In this document: piece after piece, positions 6,697 to 10,935 of the stretch
Position numbering within the stretch: the first letter of the stretch is position 1
Layout of the letters: every line of letters begins with the position of its first letter
Assembly (NCBI GenBank): GCA_019421315.1
Contig: JAHZFN010000034.1
Coordinates: 1-10,935 of the forward strand
Length of the DNA: 10,935 nucleotides
Source of the DNA: Peptococcaceae bacterium
GTDB lineage: Bacteria > Bacillota > Dehalobacteriia > UBA4068 > UBA4997
Reading direction: 5' to 3'
Position numbers and translations under genes: made by a program
Notes under the pieces: model-generated
What the model was told of the DNA's origin: nothing
What the model saw: only the letters and a program-made list of their open reading frames with translations
The model's database searches: none

Positions 6697-6777
6697 CAAC
6701 CCAACATAATCATGCAGAAATTTTTTTCAAGTGTTTTAGTTGTGTGAGCCTAAAAACTCAAAAACGGCATATTACCA

Positions 6778-6815
6778 AACAGGCTTTCCTTTGACAAATC
6801 AAAGGAAAGCCTGTT
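6778..6815. terminator. Bidirectional terminator-like hairpin between convergent operons
   Basis: AACAGGCTTTCCTTTGA (6778-6794), loop CAAA, then the exact complement (6799-6815): a perfect 17-bp stem. It lies between the stop of the PspC gene (6696) and the stop of thiD (6847), where two operons meet tail to tail. Neither side has a long uninterrupted T run (plus side GTGTTACAGTTTATC), so its strength as an intrinsic terminator is uncertain, but position and stability favour shared termination. Confidence 0.7.
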
Positions 6816-6846
6816 GTGTTACAGTTTATCATATTGAAAAAATCAA

Positions 6847-7641
6847 TTATTTGATTATCTGCAAATTAAAGGTATGCTCCAGAGGGCCGCTGCCTTTTCC
6901 CAAATTCAGCTGAGCCTTCAAAGCGCCCGTGATATACGCCTTGGCATTTTTCACAGCCACAGGCATATCAAAGCCCGCCGCCAAATTGCAGGCGATGGCG
7001 GAGGACAGGGTGCAGCCTGTGCCGTGGGTGTTGGGGTTATCCACCCTTTCACCCGTCAGCCAAATTGCTTTGCCATGGTCGAAAAGCAAATCGTTGGCAG
7101 TTTCCGTCAAATGACCGCCTTTCACCAAAACAGCGCCGTCAATATTCTTGCCGATTATTTCCGCAGCCTTTATCATATCCTCTTCGCTTTTGATGGCAAA
7201 GCCGCACAAAGCTTCAGCTTCGGGCAAATTGGGCGTAATAATGTCGCCTATGGGCAAAAGATTGTTTATCAAAGCCGTCATGGCGTCGTCGGAAAGCAGC
7301 TTGCTGCCGCTGGTGGAAACCATAACGGGGTCGACAACAATGTTTTTTGCCTTGTATTCGGTCAGCTTTTCGGCAATTTTGTTGATAATACCGCTGTTGG
7401 AAACCATACCGATTTTAACGGCATCAGGCGCAATATCTTGGAAAATGCAGTCAATTTCCGAACCGACAAATTCGGGCGATGCATCCAAAACGCCGTAAAC
7501 CCCCGTTGTGTTCTGCGCCGTCAAAGCCGTAATGGCGCTCATCGCATACATCTTATGAGCGGTGATGGTTTTTATATCCGCCTGAATACCGGCGCCGCCG
7601 CTGCAATCGGAACCCGCAACAGTCAGAACTTTTTTAATCAA
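6847..7641 (-). CDS. thiD: Hydroxymethylpyrimidine/phosphomethylpyrimidine kinase
   Basis: 264 residues, the normal size for ThiD, which phosphorylates hydroxymethylpyrimidine twice to give HMP-PP for ThiE. Ribokinase-fold motifs are all present: VLTVAGSDCSGGAGIQADIK at 5-24, DPVMVSTSG at 104-112, the substrate-side TPNLPEA at 136-142, VKGGH at 173-177, and the anion-hole/catalytic THGTGCTLSSAIA at 205-217. The start is most likely TTG 7641, because GGGGTG (7647-7652) lies 6 nt upstream; the in-frame GTG at 7650 is inside that site, and the family normally begins a few residues before VLTVAGSD. A TTG start overlapping the HAD stop by 8 nt implies translational coupling and perhaps a low, balanced output. 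It is the last gene of the thiamine operon and is followed by the shared hairpin. Confidence 0.95.
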   Translation of the reverse strand: MIKKVLTVAGSDCSGGAGIQADIKTITAHKMYAMSAITALTAQNTTGVYGVLDASPEFVGSEIDCIFQDIAPDAVKIGMVSNSGIINKIAEKLTEYKAKNIVVDPVMVSTSGSKLLSDDAMTALINNLLPIGDIITPNLPEAEALCGFAIKSEEDMIKAAEIIGKNIDGAVLVKGGHLTETANDLLFDHGKAIWLTGERVDNPNTHGTGCTLSSAIACNLAAGFDMPVAVKNAKAYITGALKAQLNLGKGSGPLEHTFNLQIIK

Positions 7642-8311
7642 TATATTCACCCCATTCGCTGTAATCTTTGATATAAATATCGGACAGAGCTTTGATTTTT
7701 TCTTGATCATCGTCGCTGTCCTCGTCAAAAAAACCAACCACATTAAAGCCTTCTGCCGCCGCCGTTTCCACGGCATACAAAGCGTCCTCGAAAACCCAAG
7801 TATCCACCTTGTCAGTTCCCAAAAAAGCCAAAGCTTTGAGATATATGTCGGGAGAGGTTTTGGCGGCTCCAACTTCGCCGCAGGTGAAAACTGCGGCAAA
7901 ATCCTGCCAAATACCCAGCCTTTTCAGGCATTGCTCCGCCAAAGCGCGGTCGGTCGCCGTGGCAATGCACATTTTGACATTTCTTTTTTTCAAGCTTGTC
8001 AAAATTTCCTCGGCGCCCGCTTTCATATGCACCTCATATTTATAAAAATCGTCCATGAGAGAATTTAGCTTCGCCAAAAAAAGGTGATAATCAGCCGTCG
8101 TGCCGTATTCTTCGTGGAGATAAGCACAAGCCTCCTCCAAGGACATTGGGTGCAGGATTTCGTAAATATCCTGCTTCGGTTCAATGCCCTGCGACTGCAA
8201 ATATCGGACACCTACCGTCCGCCATTCGTGCATAGAAGCGAGAAGAGTTCCGTCCATATCAAAAATGGCGCCTTTAATGTTTTTGATGTCGTTTTTAGTT
8301 TTTTCTGCCAT
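7634..8311 (-). CDS. HAD-family phosphatase, candidate thiamine-monophosphate phosphatase
   Basis: 225 residues with all four HAD motifs: nucleophile and acid/base D18 and D20 in IFDMDGTLLAS, motif II threonine near T118 (IATATD), motif III K151 (AKTSPDIYLKAL), and motif IV E175/D176 (VFEDALYAVETA). The alpha-helical cap between motifs I and II (about 28-95) places it in subfamily I, near beta-phosphoglucomutase-like phosphatases. ATG 8311 follows GGTG at a 7-nt spacing. It sits 20 nt after thiE and overlaps thiD, inside a thiamine salvage operon. Family knowledge: HAD phosphatases clustered with thiamine genes in Clostridia have been shown to dephosphorylate thiamine monophosphate, a step for which such bacteria lacked a known enzyme. 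That role fits here, since ThiE makes exactly this compound. A general sugar-phosphate or housekeeping phosphatase remains possible; the motifs alone do not fix the substrate. Confidence 0.85.
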   Translation of the reverse strand: MAEKTKNDIKNIKGAIFDMDGTLLASMHEWRTVGVRYLQSQGIEPKQDIYEILHPMSLEEACAYLHEEYGTTADYHLFLAKLNSLMDDFYKYEVHMKAGAEEILTSLKKRNVKMCIATATDRALAEQCLKRLGIWQDFAAVFTCGEVGAAKTSPDIYLKALAFLGTDKVDTWVFEDALYAVETAAAEGFNVVGFFDEDSDDDQEKIKALSDIYIKDYSEWGEYID

Positions 8312-8331
8312 GTTTGTTCACCGTTTGTTAT

Positions 8332-9039
8332 TTATTTTTGCATTTTCTGCACCATGGTCAAGGTTTGCTGTTTCAGTTGGGCGGCAGCCTCCGCCGCATT
8401 TTCCGCCGCAAAAATTGCCGAAACAACGGCAACGCCGACCACGCCGCTGCCTGCCAGCTGCGGTATATTTTCCCGATTGATACCACCGATGGCAACTACC
8501 GGTATTTTAACAGAATTGCAGATATTTTGCAATGTTTCAAAAGAAACGGCGTCGGCATCCAATTTGGTCGATGTGGAAAAAACAGCACCGACACCCAAAT
8601 AATCGGCGCCGTTTTGCTCCGCCAAAACCGCCTGCTCAACAGTTTGGGCAGAAACACCCAAAATTTTATCTTCGCCCAGCTTACTGCGAACCAAGCCTGC
8701 CGCCATATCCTCCTGCCCAACATGAACGCCGTCGGCATCTGCCGCCAACGCCACGTCAACATTATCGTTAATGACAAAAGGCACATTGTATTTGCGGCAA
8801 ACCTCCTTTATGACAAAAGCCTCCTGCAAAAAGGTATCGTAATCCAAGTCCTTTTCCCGCAGCTGAATAAAGGTTGCGCCGCCTTTTACCGCTTCTTCAA
8901 CCTGCTCCGCCAAGCTTCTGCCGTTCAGCCAGCTGCGGTCCGTAACTCCGTACAGCAGCAAAGCCGCCGCCAGCTGTTCTCGGTTCGGTTTTGCCTGTTT
9001 TATTTGCTCTGAATTTTGTTGAGAATTATTTAAGCTCAT
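8332..9039 (-). CDS. thiE: Thiamine-phosphate synthase
   Basis: 235 residues; joins HMP-PP and hydroxyethylthiazole phosphate into thiamine monophosphate. Motifs of the TIM-barrel family run in order: YGVTDRS at 30-36, QLREKD at 59-64, VINDNVDVA at 90-98, DGVHVGQ at 103-109, GVSAQT at 128-133, GAVFSTSTKLDA at 151-162 (the usual PTxTK loop, with Ser in place of Pro), and VAIGGI at 183-188. ATG 9039 is preferred because AAGGGTG lies 6 nt upstream. The 20 or so residues before the conserved part (rich in Asn, Gln and Ser) are longer than usual. The gene overlaps thiM by 14 nt, indicating coupled translation, and is 20 nt from the HAD gene. Confidence 0.96.
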   Translation of the reverse strand: MSLNNSQQNSEQIKQAKPNREQLAAALLLYGVTDRSWLNGRSLAEQVEEAVKGGATFIQLREKDLDYDTFLQEAFVIKEVCRKYNVPFVINDNVDVALAADADGVHVGQEDMAAGLVRSKLGEDKILGVSAQTVEQAVLAEQNGADYLGVGAVFSTSTKLDADAVSFETLQNICNSVKIPVVAIGGINRENIPQLAGSGVVGVAVVSAIFAAENAAEAAAQLKQQTLTMVQKMQK

Positions 9040-9853
9040 ATTTCGCACCCTTAACAAGTTCGTCTATGTCCATTGTGTAAACAGAGTCAATCAAATATGT
9101 TCTGAAAGAACCGTTGCCGGCTTTGGTTGCGGCTGTTTTTTGCTGCGCCAATTCACCTGCATAACCGTAAAAGCACATGGCAACGCTGACAGCCTCAAAA
9201 TAATCCGCATTGGCGCCGACAAAAGCGCCCAACAAAGAAGAAAGCATACAGCCCGAACCTGTGATGTCCGCCATGATGGCATGACCGTTTTTAATCAAAG
9301 CGCCCTTATTGCCCTGGACAACGATGTCCGTTGCGCCCGAAACCACAATAACGGCGCCTGTTTTTTCGGAAAACTCCCTCATAAACGTCATAACGGATTC
9401 GATGTTGTTATCGTTGATTTTATCAGCGGCGGCGGCGTCAACGCCCTTTGTACTGCCGCTGCCCAGTGCCAAAGCCTTGATTTCGGAAATATTGCCGCGG
9501 ATAACAGCAAAATCCACACTGTCAAGCAGTCGGCGGCAGGTTTCGTTTCGCAAAGCGGAAGCCCCTGCGCCCACAGGATCCAAAACAACGGGAATACCTA
9601 CTGCGTTAGCTTTTTTGCCTGCCGCCAGCATAGATTCGACAGTTCTTTGGTTCAAAGTGCCGATATTGATTACCAAAGCACGGCTGATAGCGGTGATTTC
9701 TTCCACCTCGGCAATATCGTCCGCCATAATAGGAGAGCCACCGCAAGCGATAAGCATATTGGCGCAATCGTTCACCGTAACGTAGTTTGTGATATTATGC
9801 ACCAAGGGATTTACTGTTCTTACATTATTGATAACCTGAGAAAAATTAAGCAT
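9026..9853 (-). CDS. thiM: Hydroxyethylthiazole kinase
   Basis: 275 residues, the usual size. It phosphorylates 4-methyl-5-(2-hydroxyethyl)thiazole, the salvage entry to the thiazole half of thiamine. Visible motifs are NPLVHNITNYVT at 16-27, VLDPVGAGAS at 90-99, RGNISEI at 119-125, and DITGSGCMLSSLLGAF at 197-212, which carries the catalytic Cys202. ATG 9853 follows AGGCAGG at about 9 nt; an in-frame upstream codon at 9874 would place the start before that site. It is separated from cytX by a 54-nt AT-rich gap that shows no clear promoter or terminator. Its presence without thiG or thiH nearby indicates salvage rather than new synthesis of thiazole. Confidence 0.96.
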   Translation of the reverse strand: MLNFSQVINNVRTVNPLVHNITNYVTVNDCANMLIACGGSPIMADDIAEVEEITAISRALVINIGTLNQRTVESMLAAGKKANAVGIPVVLDPVGAGASALRNETCRRLLDSVDFAVIRGNISEIKALALGSGSTKGVDAAAADKINDNNIESVMTFMREFSEKTGAVIVVSGATDIVVQGNKGALIKNGHAIMADITGSGCMLSSLLGAFVGANADYFEAVSVAMCFYGYAGELAQQKTAATKAGNGSFRTYLIDSVYTMDIDELVKGAKYELK

Positions 9854-9907
9854 TGTTATTACCTGCCTTTGCAATTTTAATTATTTAAATTTTTATTTAT
9901 ATTAGTT

Positions 9908-10935
9908 TTAATTTTTTGCGCCCTGAATTTTATCAACGATAACAGCCAAAATCACAATGATAACCATAACAGGCAGCGTGTTGCCGACGGGCGTTTCAAT
10001 CTGCATAAACCAACGATACAGCGCAAAGCCGATCACCCACAAAATAAGGTTGGCAACGACAAAGCTGCGGTTGCTGAAATCCTTGTGCAGAATGAAATAA
10101 TCCGCAATCATAATGGCAATCATCGGCGCAAAAACCGAGCCGATCAAATACAGGAAGCCTTCCATTTCGTGAATCGGGAAGAAAATGGCCAGCAATGTGC
10201 CGAGAACGCAGACGATAACGGCAATCACCTTTTCATTCAGCTTGTTATGCAGGCTGACAGAGCTTACGCCTGCAGAATAAGCATCCAAAAAGGTTGTGGT
10301 AACGGTGGAAAGGAAAATAACAATCAAACCAACAACGCCCAAGCCTGCGGCAACCATAATTGCCGCAACGTCGGATTCGCCCGTAAACAAAGCGGCAGCC
10401 ATACCGATAACGTACATCCAACAGCTGGCGACGAAATAAACGGCAGCACTGGCGAAAGTCGCCTTTTTGCCTTTTTCGGCAAATCTTGTGTAGTCGGAAA
10501 TCAACGGCAGCCAAGACAAAGGCATGGCAACGGAAAGCTCAACGGCAGCACCGAAGGAAAGCACATCCTCTCCCGCAAAAGCGGTATTGCCGCCGAAAAC
10601 CACAAAGCTCATGACAATAGTCAAAACAAAAAGAGCCGTCATGGCAACAACATTGACATATTTCAGGTTTTTAATACCTATCAAAATCCAAATGATAATG
10701 AAAATGCCGATAATTATGCTCCAAAAACCGCCGTTACCGACAGCATAGATGCTGTTCAAGGCATCAGCGCCGTTCAAAATCATAATTGCCGTCCAGCCCA
10801 AAAGCTGCAAAACGTTCAAAAAAGCAAAAAGCTTCAGACCGTTGCTGCCAAAGGATACGCTGACGGTTTCCATGGCGCTTTTGCCAGTTTGGGCGCCCAT
10901 CAAGCCTGCCAAATACAGCAAAATGCAGCCGATAA
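9908..10935 (-). CDS. cytX: NCS1-family permease, predicted hydroxymethylpyrimidine transporter CytX (N-terminus beyond window)
   Basis: 341 residues are visible, open at the right edge, so about 50-70 N-terminal residues and the start are missing. The visible part carries roughly ten hydrophobic segments and NCS1 (cytosine/purine permease) signatures: the first visible helix ending GLMGAQTGKSAMETVSVSFG, LLGWTAIMI soon after, MPLSWLPLISDYTRF in the middle, and SVFAPMIAIMIADYFI near the C-terminus. NCS1 proteins are sodium- or proton-coupled importers of nucleobase-like compounds. The subgroup at the head of thiM-thiE-thiD operons is CytX, predicted to import hydroxymethylpyrimidine. Operon context rather than sequence decides this over cytosine permease CodB. 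A TPP riboswitch is expected in front of this gene, outside the window. Confidence 0.88.
   Translation of the reverse strand, partial: IGCILLYLAGLMGAQTGKSAMETVSVSFGSNGLKLFAFLNVLQLLGWTAIMILNGADALNSIYAVGNGGFWSIIIGIFIIIWILIGIKNLKYVNVVAMTALFVLTIVMSFVVFGGNTAFAGEDVLSFGAAVELSVAMPLSWLPLISDYTRFAEKGKKATFASAAVYFVASCWMYVIGMAAALFTGESDVAAIMVAAGLGVVGLIVIFLSTVTTTFLDAYSAGVSSVSLHNKLNEKVIAVIVCVLGTLLAIFFPIHEMEGFLYLIGSVFAPMIAIMIADYFILHKDFSNRSFVVANLILWVIGFALYRWFMQIETPVGNTLPVMVIIVILAVIVDKIQGAKN

Noticed and set aside
4169..6737. Shared 13-mer TTTCAAGTGTTTT near 4170 and 6726
   Set aside because: A single shared 13-mer is expected by chance in about 11 kb of AT-rich sequence. The flanks do not match, so it is not a repeat element.
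6847..7899. A 350-residue version of ThiD starting at 7899
   Set aside because: The first 86 residues are out-of-frame sequence of the HAD gene. The conserved ThiD N-terminus and a ribosome binding site place the start at 7641.

Overview
The window looks like a chromosomal segment of an anaerobic, low-to-mid GC Bacillota. Clostridia are most likely and Negativicutes cannot be excluded. The reasons are strong AGGAGG-type ribosome binding sites, a PadR-HAAS(DUF1700)-PspC operon, a very large MBG/Big_2-type surface protein, and a thiamine salvage operon of the kind common in gut Clostridia. No rRNA, tRNA, CRISPR array, transposase or phage gene is visible. Species cannot be named from the sequence.

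Layout. (1) 1-3797, minus strand: the first 1265 codons of a secreted multi-domain surface protein with a signal peptide, a beta-helix-like GLUG-type region and a chain of Ig-like/MBG/YDG/Big_2 repeats. It is open at the left edge, so its C-terminus and anchor are not seen. (2) 3798-4445: an AT-rich intergenic region between divergent genes. It holds two candidate minus-strand promoters for the surface gene, a perfect 13-bp inverted repeat bracketing one of them, a leader of about 216 nt, and on the plus strand a near-consensus promoter overlapped by a palindromic operator. (3) 4446-6696, plus strand: a compact operon of a PadR regulator, a HAAS/DUF1700 membrane protein, an unrecognised membrane-anchored protein with an Asp/Tyr/His-rich tract, and a PspC-domain protein. 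It looks like a PadR-autoregulated envelope module. (4) 6778-6815: a perfect 17-bp-stem hairpin between convergent operons. (5) 10935-6847, minus strand: cytX (partial)-thiM-thiE-HAD phosphatase-thiD.

The thiamine genes form a coherent salvage route. CytX is predicted to import hydroxymethylpyrimidine (HMP), ThiD phosphorylates it to HMP-PP, ThiM phosphorylates hydroxyethylthiazole, and ThiE joins the two into thiamine monophosphate. The HAD enzyme between thiE and thiD is a good candidate for the thiamine-monophosphate phosphatase. That would imply the cell then makes thiamine diphosphate with a thiamine pyrophosphokinase encoded elsewhere. No de novo genes (thiC, thiG, thiH) are in the window. 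A TPP riboswitch is expected upstream of cytX, just past the right edge.

I found no clear new defence or mobile system. The points that most reward a second look are the promoter-bracketing inverted repeat in front of the surface protein, the internal ribosome binding site in the DUF1700 gene, the Asp/Tyr/His-rich third protein of the PadR operon, and the HAD phosphatase.
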